Shown here one piece after another: positions 32,261 to 44,266 of a stretch of DNA of 64,000 bases; within the stretch, counting starts at the first letter, position 1; each line of letters opens with the position of its first letter. The stretch is taken from NCBI GenBank assembly GCA_033558025.1, contig JAUCEF010000009.1, positions 2,356,001 through 2,420,000 on the forward strand, written 5' to 3'. Source of the DNA: Phytophthora sp. 'mugwort'. Lineage: Eukaryota; Oomycota; Peronosporomycetes; Peronosporales; Peronosporaceae. Made by a program: the position numbers and the translations under genes. The notes below the pieces were generated by a model, which was not told the DNA's origin, made no database searches, and worked only from the letters and a program-made list of their open reading frames with translations.

Positions 32261-33350
32261 ATGGTAGTGCAAACGCGTTTCGAAGCCTCTGCATTGCAAT
32301 GGATACTTACAAAACCTTCGTCACAGCGGTCATACCACGGTTTTTCTAGCGAAGCTGAAGAAGCAATTGTGTTTGTGGATCAGTGCAAGCGAAAGGAGGG
32401 ATGTCCGGTTTACTCGCACATGCTACATTACAAGGCAATTGAATGGAGGCAGAGGGCCTGCCTAGAGACATCTTCAAGGCCTCTCACTCGTGGAGACGAA
32501 GATCCAGACGTCGTCACAAAAAATTTCATTTCGTGCGCATACCCGGCAAACACCAGACGATAAGGTAAAACTCCAAGGTGAGGTCAGACCACCTTAATAT
32601 TGAACATGGAATTGTTAATGTTTAAGAAACGCCGACGAAACAGGTATACCATTTCATGTGTCCTTGTCTTCGGTTCCCATCAAAGTGTTGTTAATTTACG
32701 CTGCAGTGTTTTTTATTATCTTCGCAAGACGATTGCCACTTGCGGTGACAAAACAGTATGGGTGAAATGCAGCGGCAAAGCCGAAGGGCGCGCCACTGCT
32801 ATGCTGCGTGAAAATTGGGGCGAGAATAAGTACGGTATTTAATAGTAGTGCATCACCAAAAGAGCAAGTTCAGGAGATCAATGACAAGGCTCGTCATGGT
32901 TTTGGTGGTCGTCTGTGGAAGGAGATATCAGTACTACATAGATGCCGCTTGTATGGCAATCCGACGGCATGATAGAACTCACGTATCGCTTTGCAATTTC
33001 TTGAGTATTATTTCGCTTCTCGTGATAACCGGGAAGAAACACTGTTACTAATATACTGGACCCAGGAAGTAACTGACTACGCAGCGTCGATCAATGTAGT
33101 CCTCCTGATAGTTCCTCCGCGCAACGCCTACCTGTTGATGTTGCATGGAACCAACCATTTAAGAGCCGATGACGGAGCCGCTGGGTAGACGACCTACGTA
33201 CCCAGATAGCAGATTAAACGAAACCGAACTAAGGAGTGACGCAAGATTGCAGAGCGGGTTGCTGTTATTACTCGAAAGGAATAATCAAGAGGTAGCAAGA
33301 AAAGATCCGAGAACTTAATGCCGAAATACCTCTGTATGGGTTTGAAGTAG
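32261..33350 (+). pseudogene. pogo/CENP-B-type (DDE_1) transposase relic
   Basis: N-terminal 'RSYHGFSSEAEEAIVFVDQC' followed by 'GCPVYSHMLHYKAIEW' fits a CENP-B-type helix-turn-helix. After frame changes, 'KTVWVKCSGKAEGRATAML' (32745-32805), 'ARHGFGGRLWKEISVLH', 'YYFASRDNREETLLLIYW' and 'TDYAASINVVLLIVPPRNAY' follow the order of the DDE_1 core. The DD-type Asp positions are partly lost. Start, end and inverted repeats are not seen. Confidence 0.6.
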
Positions 33351-34443
33351 TCTCACCTATCATAGGCGGGGCGAAATCACGTCGTGAATTGCAGAAATTG
33401 TTTGTCCACGATCGTGTTGGGGGTTAATGGTAAATCAGTGGATGCAGACGATGAATACGTCAGTAGTGACGCAGAGGACGGACATTAATCCGAGACGACA
33501 TCATCGGTCCAAGGAAGCGGTCTAGCGTGAGTTCGGCGCTACCCAAATACGTGCACATGGTCTGCAGCGTCACACGGCGAAGGCCACGTCCGCTTGCATA
33601 GTGTCCCGAAAGAACCTCGTCACGCCTCGCCCTTGAGAGTCTGCCTTGCATGAATAGAACGAGTAATCAATATTGCATATTACAATAACAATAATATAAC
33701 GCACCGTACCGAAAACGAAGCAGGGGCTACGTACGCGCGTGCACACGTAGTTGTTGATCAGTCATTGTAGTAGAATACGTGCGTGAAGTTGTCCATGTAC
33801 ACGCGAGCAAGCACGAAGCACGCGTTGCACCCCACCAGGCATTTGCTCTGCCGTTGACAGGTCCACTGACTTCAGCCACACCAACTATGACGCAGCATCA
33901 AGCAGGCCCGCCCACACCAGCAGTGGTACTATCGCCGCGCACTCTGCCATGATCCGCGTCAATAACACGGACATCAGTGCTCCACCTTTGGCAGCCTCGA
34001 TCAAGCCGGCTCCAGCTCCAACGCCAGCATAATCACCCACATTGGCCAGCGTTGTCTCACACACCAGTTACAGCTCCAACGCCAGCTGAGCTGACTGGTT
34101 GCTCTTAACAGGCACTGTTGCGCCCGCAGGGGTCCGATAGGCCCGACTTGGAGCACGCGGTGTAGTTATGCGGGCCCCATTGGTCGTGCGGGATGTGGTC
34201 CGCCAGGTTAAATCTTACAATTTGGCGTGCAATTTTATCTCCAATTGAGACAGACAGAATAACCCTACTTTTAACAGCGAGCATTGCTATTCGCATATGA
34301 CAGGGGCAACAATATGAAACTTTGACACCCACGACTTTCAAATCCGATTTGATGATACTTGCACAAAGGATTGATGGCCGTGGGAGCTGGTGCTGGCAGC
34401 GAGATCGCAACTGCAACACCGGCGATCTTAGAGCAGCTATTAA
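33351..34443. other. Decayed repeat DNA, no gene
   Basis: A plus-strand frame at 33300-33480 reads 'RELNAEIPLYGFEVVSPIIG' and an acidic 'DADDEYVSSDAED', perhaps the tail of a transposon protein. 33660-33710 is AT-rich. 33990-34090 carries a short Pro/Ala-coding repeat (CAGCTCCAACGCCAGC occurs twice). Nothing else is recognisable. Confidence 0.35.
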
Positions 34444-36495
34444 CCCTTTCAGTACCGCGGGCTGTATTCTACAGGATACAAAGCATGGTACACATCTCTC
34501 TAATGAAATATACAAACTTAAGTGAGCAACTCGGCATAAAGTTTTACAGTGATGTAGCTAACCTCGGGCCAATAATTCCCACCGTGGTATCTCAGTGGCG
34601 GGACTCATTTGTCGAGCAAATCTGGCCGCAGTTTCGCGCGCAAATTGCGCGCCTCCACCCCTCTCATTTAGAAACGCGCCGGCCCAAGCACACGTTCAAG
34701 TGACCATGACTGAGGAGCTGTCGTTCTCCGCTCTGTGGCGGAACCTTCGCGCCCGAGGCTGGCGTCACCAACCACCGCGTGGCCTCTCAACGTTGACAAA
34801 GTACTACACGCCAAAGGGCTGGGCTGATAAGCGCGGGGGGCGGAGCGATGCATGGACGTGTTCTGGGGCGAAGACGAGCTGCTAAGGTTCGTTCCTGAAG
34901 AATGTAAGTTCGCGGGTGGGCATGGTGCATCATAGCAGATCATGGGTGCCTGAAGCTATGTGTATGTGTGTGTGTGGTAGACGCTCTGAATCCCCCGTCA
35001 AAACGACCACAAACCAACGGCGACACGGCCGATCATGTTCTGCGGCAGGCAACCATACACCAACCCAATGCGAGTCGACCGCAAAGGCATGTGTCACCTC
35101 ATTCGCCGCACCTTCAGGATGATCTGTCAGCATCGATCTATTCTAGTTCTCCGCAAGTGCAGAGCGATGGTATCTCCACTGAGTCGCGCCCATCTCCCAC
35201 GGGTACACCAGTGCCAAGTACACCGCCAGTCCGCCGCGTATTAGCCATGACAACGCCTGGGCCAATCACACCAGCACCTCGTGGCGCCACTGCAGCGTCT
35301 ACGGTGGGAAAGGAATAAGCGGCCGCGATGCTTCGGACGAGGATGAGTTCATGGAATCTGGTGATGAGGAGGACTTCTGCGTGAACGATGAGCCTAGTAA
35401 TGACGACGGCGATGCGTTCATTCCCGAAGCCAGCGAAGCAGAAAGTGATGACGAGACGGAAGAGACCCCAGCAGCACCTGCTCCGAAAACGATGATGAGG
35501 CAGACCTGCTGCATCTGCTCTATGTGTCTGCGAGTTCCGAAGACATGTCGAAGGACGACTTACGTCAGCATACCAGCAAAGGCTGGGAGGTTCACATGGA
35601 GAACTCAAGTACGTTCGTCCGTGACAAATACAGGATAAGCTTTAGTCACCTGACTAACTTAACATGCCCATTATAGGCCGCGACGTTCGACTTCCTGCAG
35701 CGCAGCTTGAACAACGCGTGCGACTCCCAGCAAGATTGCAGAAGCGATTGGGCTAAATCTTGAGGGGCTCTTCTTCTTGATGCTCCCCAAAGAGATGTGG
35801 GTTCATATCGCGGATGAGACGAACACATACCAGCGCTGGCAGCGAAACCTTTCGCCAGGCCAGCTCGCGGAGTGTAATCAGCGCCGGCGCGCCCGCAATC
35901 CTTCATATCGCCCAAAGCGTCGTGCACAACGCGCGAGGGATATGGCGAAGTTCAAGGAGATCCAGCCCTACGAGTTAGTGAACTTCATTGGTCTGTTGTG
36001 CGCTAGAGCTTTGTGCCCTCATCGTGGAAAACTATCTCGTCACTGGGCTACAAACGCACAAGGTGCCGCACCTAGAGGCACTTTCGGGAGGTTCATGGCC
36101 CGGCACCGCTTCGAAGAGATTATTCGCTATCTCCACTTCAGTAGCAACGACGCTCCGGATGCTCGACGTGTGAAGACGTGAAAAATCAGCCAGTGTCAGA
36201 CACTATCAATGCAACATTCGCTGCTGGAATGACTGTGGGTCCTCGCATTGCATTGATAAAGGGATGATTCCAATGAGAAGCAGATTCAACCCGGTGCGGC
36301 AATAGCTCAGAGCAAAGCCCCACCCGTGGGGTACGATGTGCTACCGTACGTGCGACTCGGGCACCGGATATTGCTACAGAGCAGAGATATCAAGGCCGCG
36401 AGGAGGGAGACCGGAGGGATTTGCTGCTATCCGAGAATGCTGTTCTGCGTAATATGGACAACGTGCTGCAAGGCGAAAGAAATCGTCTTATAATA
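34444..36495 (+). mobile_element. Second piggyBac-like element, 3'-truncated
   Basis: A TTAA at 34440-34443 is followed by CCCTTTCAGTACCGCGGG, a plausible piggyBac-type left end. The transposase begins at 34706 and its homology stops at about 36.49 kb, where Polinton sequence begins. No right end is found in the window. Confidence 0.55.
34706..36490 (+). pseudogene. piggyBac-type transposase, truncated and broken
   Basis: N-terminal 'ELSFSALWRNLRARGWRHQP' (34709-34770), then a Pro/Ser-rich linker, an acidic block (34351-34370 aa-type 'MESGDEEDFCVNDEPSNDDG' at 35351), 'KEMWVHIADETNTYQRWQ' at 35788, and 'GRFMARHRFEEIIRYLHFSS' at 36090-36150. 'GMIPMRSRFNPVR' at 36262-36301 is the conserved block before the first catalytic region. 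'ENAVLRNMDNVLQGERNRL' at 36430-36490 is the last block seen. Stops occur at 35317, 36181 and 36304. It is a different lineage from the element at 28.2 kb, judging by the linker. Confidence 0.65.
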
Positions 36496-36496
36496 A

Positions 36497-37101
36497 AGCT
36501 ACGAAGTCTGTATATAATTCTAAAGCTACGCGATATTCTGATGCTCGGCCTAAATAAGAGGGTCGTGGTCTAAGAGGCGCTGGTGTAGTTCCATTGGATG
36601 GAGTAGTCAGACGCGGCAGAACCTCCAACTTGAATGAAATTCAGGGGTTAGCAACACCTAGTGCGCATGTGTATCGCCAGCTTGGTAGCACGTGCATTCG
36701 TTTTTCAGATCTGGATGCCAAAACACTCGTTAGTTGTTCAGCCTAACCGTCCGAAATGCGGTCCTAAACGCCAGATTACTGATAGTCTTCAAATCATGAT
36801 CAGAACTCTTGTATATAAACAAAACATTGACCAAGCTGCTTACGATAAGCTCAACATCGAGGACAAAAAAAATGTTTAAGGAGATCCTTGCCATCACCCA
36901 TCTCCAGTATAATTTCCACGAAAAGCTCGAGGACCCCCTTCAGACTCTACGAGCCGAGTATGATAGCTAAAAGAAGAGCTTGAATTAGGCAATGATGTTC
37001 CAAGCATCATAAAGCAGCTAAAGTCTCTCACTGTAGATATGTACAGCAATCAACTTATCAATGATAACAAATTTAGAGATATTATCACTCGCCTAGTATA
37101 G
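36497..37101 (+). pseudogene. Large Polinton hypothetical protein, C-terminal relic (arm A)
   Basis: Matches the arm-B protein at 54324-56900: 'GLRGAGVVPLDGVVRRGRTS', 'NEIQGLATPSAHVYRQLGS', 'VQPNRPKCGPKRQITDSLQ', 'ITHLQYNFHEKLEDPLQTL'. Frameshifts occur near 36565, 36730 and 36870 and a stop near 36968, and about 30 residues before GRGLRG are deleted relative to arm B. Function unknown. Confidence 0.75.
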
Positions 37102-37110
37102 TCAGAGATA

Positions 37111-37356
37111 ATGTTTTTCTTCAATCCGCGCATTATTTCAAGATCTGGCGGCAGCTATGGTGATAACGCTGACCTCAATGTTGCTGAACTTAAAGCGATC
37201 ATGAAGAACCTAATCATCAACAATCGACCTCAGAAGATACAGGCAGCTTTGTGGGCAACTGATTTAAACAAAACTAACAAGAAGGTGGATGCATCGACCC
37301 AGACTCAAGTTGGCGGAGTATGGGCTTACCAACCAAAGAAAGAAAAAAAACTGTAA
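37111..37356 (+). CDS. 81-aa Polinton protein (arm A, intact)
   Basis: Open frame starting MFFFNPRIISRSGGSYGDN. It has a short helix 'ELKAIMKNLIINNRPQ' and ends 'VWAYQPKKEKKL'. The arm-B copy (54320-54073) is frameshifted. It lies directly after the large hypothetical gene in both arms. No family recognised; conservation in both arms supports a real gene. Confidence 0.65.
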   Translation: MFFFNPRIISRSGGSYGDNADLNVAELKAIMKNLIINNRPQKIQAALWATDLNKTNKKVDASTQTQVGGVWAYQPKKEKKL

Positions 37357-37374
37357 AAACGTTTGCCATCTAAC

Positions 37375-37606
37375 TTATTCCATTTCTCGTGAGTTTATTT
37401 CGACATCCACGATATACGTTAATTTCTTATCACTAATACTAATCTCAAGTATTGCAGATTCATCATCAGGACTCTGTGTAGGGAGAAACACGCTATCACT
37501 TAAAAGTATGATTTGATCCGTTTTTCAATAAAGTCGAGCCAATGATTTGACTTGGTTCGTCGGTAGTCAAATTTGTTCTGAGGTCTTTACTCGGTCTGCA
37601 ACCCAT
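37375..37606 (-). pseudogene. MGCxxS (putatively myristoylated) protein, arm A, frameshifted
   Basis: Starts MGCRPSKDLRTNLTTDEP, aligned with the intact arm-B protein (53820-54059). A single-base frame change near 37530 separates this from 'DQIILLSDSVFLP' and 'AILEISISDKKLTYIV'. The downstream DUF5754-like gene of arm B is missing here; only about 85 bp separate this gene from the fibre stop. Confidence 0.7.
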
Positions 37607-37692
37607 GATTATATTAGTTCCAAAGAAATTGCTCAGCTGTACATTTGCTAGTATGGATCGCTTCGGTTCTTACCATTGTCAAAGAGCCTAAG

Positions 37693-39401
37693 CTTATCGT
37701 ATTATCGCTCGCTGATCCTCAATATCTTTAATTACGTACTGAATCATCTTCATATTGTATGCAGCTATACGACTATAATCAACGTTGAGTTGCTGTTTCG
37801 CTGGCTCAAGAGATGGGTCGGGTCCCGCTTCGATATCATCTCTATAGAAACGGACACCAAATCAGTCACATGTGCCGAGACGAGATCTTGGGTTAAGACT
37901 CCTACCTCCTGACCCGGACGATTCTCCGATTCAATCCAATCGTATAGGCAAACATCAATGCGATCATACCGTCGTTTGATACGATCAAGAGGTGCAATCT
38001 GAATATTCTTCTTAACGCGTCTGTCTGATGTCATAGCCATTAAAATGCAAGCTACGTAGCCTCCGAACACAGCACTAACGCTATAGCCTATAGGACCTAG
38101 AGCGCTCTCGGTCACTCCTGAGTCAGTCCTCAGTCTGTAGGCCGTACTACCACCCGTCCCGAACGTGAAAGAGACCACGCCAGGAATATCTAATGGACAG
38201 GAAGGAGAGGTCGTACCGATCACGACTCGGCCCCCGGCGGTCAAAATCATTTGAGTAGTATTACCTGTGCCGAATCGGAGATCAGTTGCCGAAATATTAC
38301 CGATCCATGATGCGTTTGTAGAAGTTCCAGCAGATCCATTAGATACCTCTATTTGGAGCTCGCATGGCGTTATGTTTGATCCGACGAATCGACACATCCT
38401 GGTATATGAGCCATCGAGGTAATCAAGCCCGCTACCTTTGATTTGAAAATACTCAGTCGTTAGAGTACTGTTTACACCAAGCTCTGTCAGACTACCTACC
38501 GTCGTTATGTAAGGTTGGTTGCCGTACCCTAAGAATCCATTGAGCAACCCACTCGAAATGATGTTGCCAGATACGCATAGAGAAGCTAGCGTACCAACAC
38601 TCGTAATATTAGGCTGAACGGCAGTCTGGAGAGTACCTGTAAGCGATGTGGCTGATATCGTACCAATATTTGAAATATTACGACTTGATGATATCACTGT
38701 AGCAGAACCGATTTGAAGCGATCCGAAGTCGCCAATCGTTCCAGTAGTCTTCGTAGTACCATTCATGGTAGCAGCTGATAATGAATTAACACCTGAGAAG
38801 TCTTTCATTGAATTGAGAACCATTGCCTTAGAACCAGTAGCACCGCCCTCTGTTATGCCGAGTTAGTACGTCTGATTAAATGTAGTGTAAGCCGATACGC
38901 CATCCCAAAACTTCAACGATGGTATCTGTATGCCTGTCCAGCTGTAGCCAGCGTCAGCGAAGAGAGAGTACCAACAGATGTAATTGATGGCTGAGCTGCT
39001 GCCCCCGTAAATGTTGGTAGCAGTGGGCGAGCTGATAGTAGCAATAGCGCCTGAGCCGTCAAGTACCAATACCTTTTCATTAGCGGCTGTACCTGGAGTG
39101 ATGCCCATTACATAATCAGGAGCAGATGACACATTGGAGCCGTTCACAGTTAGACAGCGACAAGATAGTGCCCAATGCCACCAATATCTCTGTTTGTACC
39201 CGGGACAAGGGCTATACCTTGTTTTTGGGTTCCTGGAGTAATACCGGGAATATAGGTTAGTCGGTAATCATTCTTGCGAATGTATAAAGTCTGCGCATAT
39301 TCGTATGTAAGATAACCATTAGCGTCTTACGACAGATAGAATTCAGGATTGTAGATCGGTGATATGAATATTGGCTGAGAATACGAGAAACCAGAACTCA
39401 T
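37693..39401 (-). pseudogene. Polinton fibre protein with S74 chaperone domain (arm A)
   Basis: Starts MSSGFSYSQPIF at 39401. A TAA interrupts at about residue 25 (arm B has a Leu codon there), and further frame changes occur near 39150 and 38850. The long middle has repeats of the type 'SLTGTLQTAVQPNITSVGT', common in viral and phage fibres. The C-terminus has the S74 motif 'MTSDRRVKKNIQIAPLDRIK' with 'DVCLYDWIESENRPGQEVGV', then breaks frame again near 37800. S74 domains help fold trimeric fibres and then cut themselves off. This copy is about 200 bp longer than arm B's, with more repeats. Confidence 0.8.
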
Positions 39402-39417
39402 GCTTGATTTTATCTCA

Positions 39418-39428
39418 ATCTATATAGA
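39418..39428. promoter_or_regulatory. CTATATAG-type box between divergent fibre and ATPase (arm A)
   Basis: CTATATAGAT lies in the 50-bp gap between the divergent fibre (39401) and ATPase (39452) starts. The same palindromic box sits at the same place in arm B (52038-52045), so it probably drives both genes. Confidence 0.5.
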
Positions 39429-39451
39429 TCCAGGGATAAAAAGACGCGACC

Positions 39452-40133
39452 ATGAGCGCTATTCCAGATTTGGTGCTTCGTTGCCGAAAACGTTCAAGTC
39501 TGCCGGCATGGGCGATATTCCTCCGCTTGACAATAAAAAGCTATTTAGAATGGTTATCCTTGGACCCTCATTCAGTGGGATGAACAACTTATGTATGTTC
39601 ATTCTCAAGCATTCTCCCTACGTATTTGCCTATTTAACGATTATTGCTCGTAACCCACATCAAGAACTGTATGAGTACCTTCGCGAGAAGCTTGAAGATT
39701 TCATTACTTCTGCTGGCCTAGATACACCCCAAAAGTTGATCAAGTACGTCATACACCCATGAGCTCCAATAAATCTGAGCTTGTTATCATAGACGACTAC
39801 AGCAACGACAAGCTACTCCAGAAGAATATATTTTCCCATTACTTTTCGCGCGGACGTCATTTCAAGTTGAGCACCATATTTCTAAGCCACAGATACTTCG
39901 CAACTGACAAGATTATTCGCTTGAATTCTGAATACGTAGCAATCTTAAAAGCCAATTCAAAGCGAGATTTACAGATGGTTGTCAAAGATATCAAGGGCGT
40001 AGATGATCGGTCAATTGTCTATTATTATAACAAGGCTACTGCACGAAAAGGTCAGATGCTTCTCATCGACTCTGTGAAGCGTCAAATCAGGTACAACTTT
40101 GATCAACCAGTCATGACTCAAGAACATGAATAA
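39452..40133 (+). pseudogene. Polinton FtsK/HerA-type packaging ATPase (arm A), broken
   Basis: The A32-like ATPase pumps DNA into the capsid. Three lesions: one base is missing just after the start (MSAIPD then frame change); the Walker A lysine is replaced by Met ('GPSFSGMNN', codon at 39580); and one C is missing from a C run at about 39730, which ends the frame at 39762 just before the Walker B half. Walker B ('ELVIIDDYSND') is intact, followed by 'KLSTIFLSHRYFATDKIIRL' and an Arg-finger-like region. The neighbour is the minor capsid gene, 36 bp downstream. Confidence 0.85.
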
Positions 40134-40169
40134 ATATCATCTAAATTAATGATAATGATATACTGCATC

Positions 40170-41033
40170 ATGGCGAGCTTCTTAAAAATCGATAGTACCA
40201 ATCTCGTAGCAGACGCATACAACTCGTCGTGGAAATATCAGTTTCCGGGATCGGCAGCTGACTTTCGCGATGTTGTATGCGCGATTCAATCAATCAGTCT
40301 CTCTAACAGTGAATACAATATCGATCCTATTCAATTCCAAAACTCGACATTCCAAGTCGAGGTTCCGACGTCTGCAATCACTTTTACCTCAGTATTACAC
40401 TACCAAATGGATATTATAGTTACGATGATATCAACCTAAGTACTCAGACAGCTCTCGTTAATGCCGGGGCCTATCTTATTGACGGATCTGGAAACAACGT
40501 ATTTTATATCAAACTAACTGAGAACAGTGTCTATTACGCAACTCAGATAGATCTCTCCTACTCTTTCGAGCCCTCCAGCTGGATACACGAGACCTGCTAC
40601 TGGACTGTACTCGGCTGGTGGTACTGGATTACCTACTACCACTCGCGTTCCGCGTTGAATCATCAATAGTGCTGCATTTGGTTCGGTACTTGGTCTTACT
40701 GTAGCTACTTATCCTTCTAACTCGGCGACAGTTGCAAGCGCTCAACTATCCAATATCATCCCACATATCCACCCAACTACTTGATATATTGTACGCTGTG
40801 ATCTGTTTAAAAACGAGTATGTTGCTTCTGGCGATATCTTAAGTGCCTTTGATAGAGGTGATGCCAGTATTGGTCAGCTGATCAACTATAAACCATCACA
40901 GTATGCGTGGATGAATTATTATAATGGTTCTCGATCAACGATTACTATCAGTATCTATAACCAAAATGACCAGAAGGTAAAATTCCGCGATACTTCAGTT
41001 TCGATCATGCTTTTGCTGAAACCAAAAAAATAA
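40170..41033 (+). pseudogene. Polinton minor capsid (penton-like) protein (arm A)
   Basis: Starts 'MASFLKIDSTNLVADAYNSS'. The frame breaks near 40400 and again near 40560 and 40785 (a TGA). Conserved blocks: 'KYQFPGSAADFRDVVCAIQS', 'ALVNAGAYLIDG', 'NVFYIKLTENSVYY', 'CDLFKNEYVASGDILSAFDR' and the C-terminal 'QNDQKVKFRDTSVSIMLLLK'. The position next to the ATPase and the size (about 285 aa) fit the single-jelly-roll penton of Polintons. The role is inferred from synteny; sequence alone is not decisive. Confidence 0.65.
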
Positions 41034-41061
41034 ACTTCTTTATTTAGTTTTCTCTACTAAA

Positions 41062-41819
41062 TCACATTCCAAAACTCCCCCCGGACTTCTTCATGGCCCG
41101 TATCTTCGCCATGTGATCCTTAGCTTCATGAGAACCCTTTGCAAACCTCTTACTATTTGGATTGGCAACGCCTACTCCATAGCGACGACGGACTTCACCA
41201 CGAAGCGTCTTAATCAAAGCACCGTGTTCAAGTTTGGTAGTTTTGCTCAGGAGAGTTTTTTCTCCAGCATCGACAGCGTCTGTAAGAATCCCCTTATGCT
41301 TCGTGTAAGCGAGAGCACGTTTGGCTCCTTTCTTAACATCAGCCATCGTTAGACGTCCTCCAAGATCATTAGTATCACTGTCGCTATCATAAACACCGAT
41401 ACCAGCCATAGAGCGGATGGCAGCTCTCGCTGGAATTGCACCGTGTGGAGCTCCGATGCGGTTGCAAAAGCGGGAACAGCTGCATCAGCAACACAAAACA
41501 AAATCCCAGAATCCTTTGCGAATTTGAAAGCGGATTTTACTCCTCCCCATATTTTTGACCAAATGCTCGCTCCGGGCATGCCTCCTCCTTGCATGTGCTT
41601 AAACGGATAGCCGATCGCTTTGTGTGTGGTAGCTAAACGCGTTCCTTTACCAGATTTGTTAGCTCGAAGAGCTTTAGCGTATGATTCAGGATGAAGATGA
41701 AGCGTAGCACCAGAACCATTCAACTCATCTTTATTTAAGGATAGAGTTCCGGTCTTGAACGCTTGCTTGAGCTTTGTCTCTGGAACCGACGCTGAAACTG
41801 CTAGTTTTTTTAATTTCAT
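41062..41819 (-). pseudogene. pX-like basic virion core protein (arm A)
   Basis: Two overlapping frames (41819-41349 and 41409-41062) together match the intact 244-aa arm-B protein: 'TKLKQAFKTGTLSLNKDELN', 'ASIWSKIWGGVKSAFKFAKD', 'GVYDSDSDTNDLGGRLTMAD', 'LIKTLRGEVRRRYGVGV'. The frame change is near 41400. The small, Lys/Arg-rich protein with a hydrophobic middle resembles the adenovirus pX/pVI-type core proteins in layout. Confidence 0.65.
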
Positions 41820-41929
41820 GATTATATCTCATGACTGATTTATTATTTAAGGAATGGTTAAATTCAAGTCTTTGAATCGGCTCAATAGTCCAATCTTATT
41901 GTTTTTTTGCAATACAACCAGAGCATGCA

Positions 41930-42226
41930 TCATACACCGCAATAGTCTCCATAAGTACCTTGATACTGTTTGGGATTGTACTTTCCGGTTCCATACTTGG
42001 TAAGAGCTGCTTCGCCCATACTATCGAAGTATTCTCCTTTATGAACAGCTGTCCAATGACCTACATCAAGGTTAGGAGGCCTTAATAAGACCAAATATGT
42101 ACCTTTCTTTAGAAGCAGTTTCGACTTTTCATTCGATTCAAATATTCCATCCATTTGTACTCCAATTCGATCTGCAACCTCAATAAGATCGTGGTCGCTG
42201 GTGATCGGTTTAATGAGATCGCTCAT
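41930..42226 (-). pseudogene. Adenain-like maturation protease (arm A), truncated
   Basis: Cysteine protease that matures the capsid. 'NLDVGHWTAV' holds the catalytic His, 'YFDSMGEAAL' the acidic residue, and 'YGDYCGV' the catalytic Cys. The frame stops one codon after the Cys-Gly-x, whereas arm B continues 'CGPFCILWL'; the sequence beyond the stop still reads like the missing tail. The gene is divergent from the major capsid gene, 50 bp apart. Confidence 0.75.
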
Positions 42227-42276
42227 AATATTTAATTTTTCAATGAAAGTATATTAGAAACCATATAGATTCAGCA

Positions 42277-43995
42277 ATGAGCGAAACTCAACTATCCGAC
42301 AGTATTTGTACCAGAGCTCGCTGCAAAAGCGATTCAGAGATCAAGGTATCTTCTGGCAAACGCGTACCTTTTGTGATCGATCTGAATCAAGGTTCGTATC
42401 AGAATGGTTTTATCACTATCCCTAACGATGCTACGGCTCAGCTAAACGGCTCTGAAGGATTTTGCGTGTTTTCCCGATGCATACATTATGCTCCCATACA
42501 AGGTCTCGATGAAAAATGGTGCTACTGCTCAGATCGCTGCTGCAATCGCTTGTGTGCTACTTTGAAGTGTGGCAACTGGAATGTCATCGATAGTATGTCT
42601 CTGGAACTCAATGGCAAGACCATTGTCTCGATGGCTGATTACAAGCTGTTTTGAAACAATGTCTGCGCTCAGACAAGCTACAGCCCTCAGTACGTTGAGA
42701 AGCACGGAGCTGAATAATTCCTTATCCGGATGCCACTCAGTCAGCTTTGTACAGCTCAGCTACAAGCTCGACTACTGGCGATGGATACACAAACACTACT
42801 GCCTTCTCATCTTCGTTCGCTACAACTGGTCCCTCTGGTGGAGCCTCCATCGCTAACGATGGCCTTGTAAAGCATCTGTTGTCGAACCATCAAACGCTAG
42901 ATCTGATTCTCCACGTCGTGGCCTTCACTTGGTGTGCTGCAGCTTCTACCACAATCTCAAATCAACTGGCACGTAGTGACTTCGTAACTGGCGTCGCCAT
43001 GGCTAATGGAATTATGGGTACGTGGAACTACATGCTAAAGGTAAAGCTAACTAATCTTCACCCTATCTTTAAGGAGTTAGATCTCATGGCGAACCACCAA
43101 ATCCGCCTCCGCTTCCGAGTCAATCAGGGTACCTCTAATATTGCCGTGGATGCTTGGAAAGGTATGTCTCTAACCAGCACTACTCTTGCCTCTGATAATA
43201 CCTGTCTAATTATGGTTTTTGCTTCTTCTACTGGGAGTCCGATGGCTGGAGTCCTTGCTTCTTCTGCGGGGTTCAGTATTCTTGGATGCTGTTGTCAATG
43301 CGCTCGAGCCTACTGTTGATGATACTTACATGTCTTTTACCACTTCGCGTCTTTACGTTCCGTTTGTGCATCTTGAGAACCCTCAAGCGATCATCTCAAA
43401 GCCAGTCAAGAAAATTCGGTTTAATGATAGCTATGATCAGTGGTTCTACCAGCGCGCTAGCACTGGTAAGCAATCGACTCAACTTAATGCTGCATTTGAT
43501 CTCCAGCTATCGGCTTCTATTAAGAATGCAAAGTATGTAATCTTGATGCTTTTTGCCGAGCAAACTGGTAGTTATGCTTCAGCAGCAGTTCAGGAGTTCC
43601 AAAGTCCTTTCGATTTAGCTCCTTGGACTCTCCACCCCGGATCCAGTATTAGAAGCTTTAATGTTCGTATCGGTTCCCAGCAGACCTTCGATATCAGCCA
43701 TGACTACGATTTCCACCACTTCACTAATGAGGTAGCTAAAATCGCATCGATCAATGGTGATCTCACCCCTGAGTTGGCTAATGGTCTTCTTGGCTATCAG
43801 ACATGGTCTCCAACTAACCGTGTTCTCATTGCTGACGTTAGTCGTCTAACAGAGCGTGATGTCCCCCAAGCGATTCAGATCCAAGGTGTGAATGCTGGAT
43901 GCAGGGGCACCAATATATTAGTATTGGTTGTGTCCGAACAAGAACTAACCTTCGATAGACTAATTGGGGAGGTATTAGACTATATCACAGCTTAA
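42277..43995 (+). pseudogene. Polinton major capsid protein, double jelly-roll (arm A)
   Basis: Starts MSETQLSDSICT. Three open pieces (42277-42654, 42747-43319 in part, 43219-43995) cover the same 570-aa span as arm B. Conserved blocks: 'IKVSSGKRVPFVIDLNQGSY', 'MSLELNGKTIVSMADYKLF', 'SRLYVPFVHLENPQAIISKP', 'ADVSRLTERDVPQAIQI' and the C-terminal 'ELTFDRLIGEVLDYITA'. Frame changes lie near 42470, 42655, 42960 and 43290. The C-terminal 258 aa are open. MCP assignment rests on size, synteny and motif order. Confidence 0.75.
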
Positions 43996-44003
43996 GAAAA
44001 AAA

Positions 44004-44266
44004 CTAATATCTTGGTTCAATTCTGCTAAAAGCTTGGGGCATTTGTCAATTACTGATCTGCTTGAGAGACTTACCTCGATATTTTCCCCACGTCATCATA
44101 TACGAATTATCATCAGCTAGGAATTTGGAGTGTAAGAATATTTTGATATCCTCCCAATTTTTAAACTGGGTTGATTGGATACCCATCGAAAGTAACCAGG
44201 ATCAGAAGAATATACTTCTTCGATCTGGGTGCCCTTGTATTTTCCAAAAGTTAATTCGTTCGACAT
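44004..44266 (-). pseudogene. ExoX-C-like small protein (arm A), broken
   Basis: Starts MSNELTFGKYKGTQIEEVYS, then changes frame near 44140 and lacks about 45 bp ('RIDSNYIDWF' region) relative to the intact arm-B copy (46400-46708). It directly follows the capsid gene tail to tail; the GIY-YIG gene between them in arm B is absent. Confidence 0.7.
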
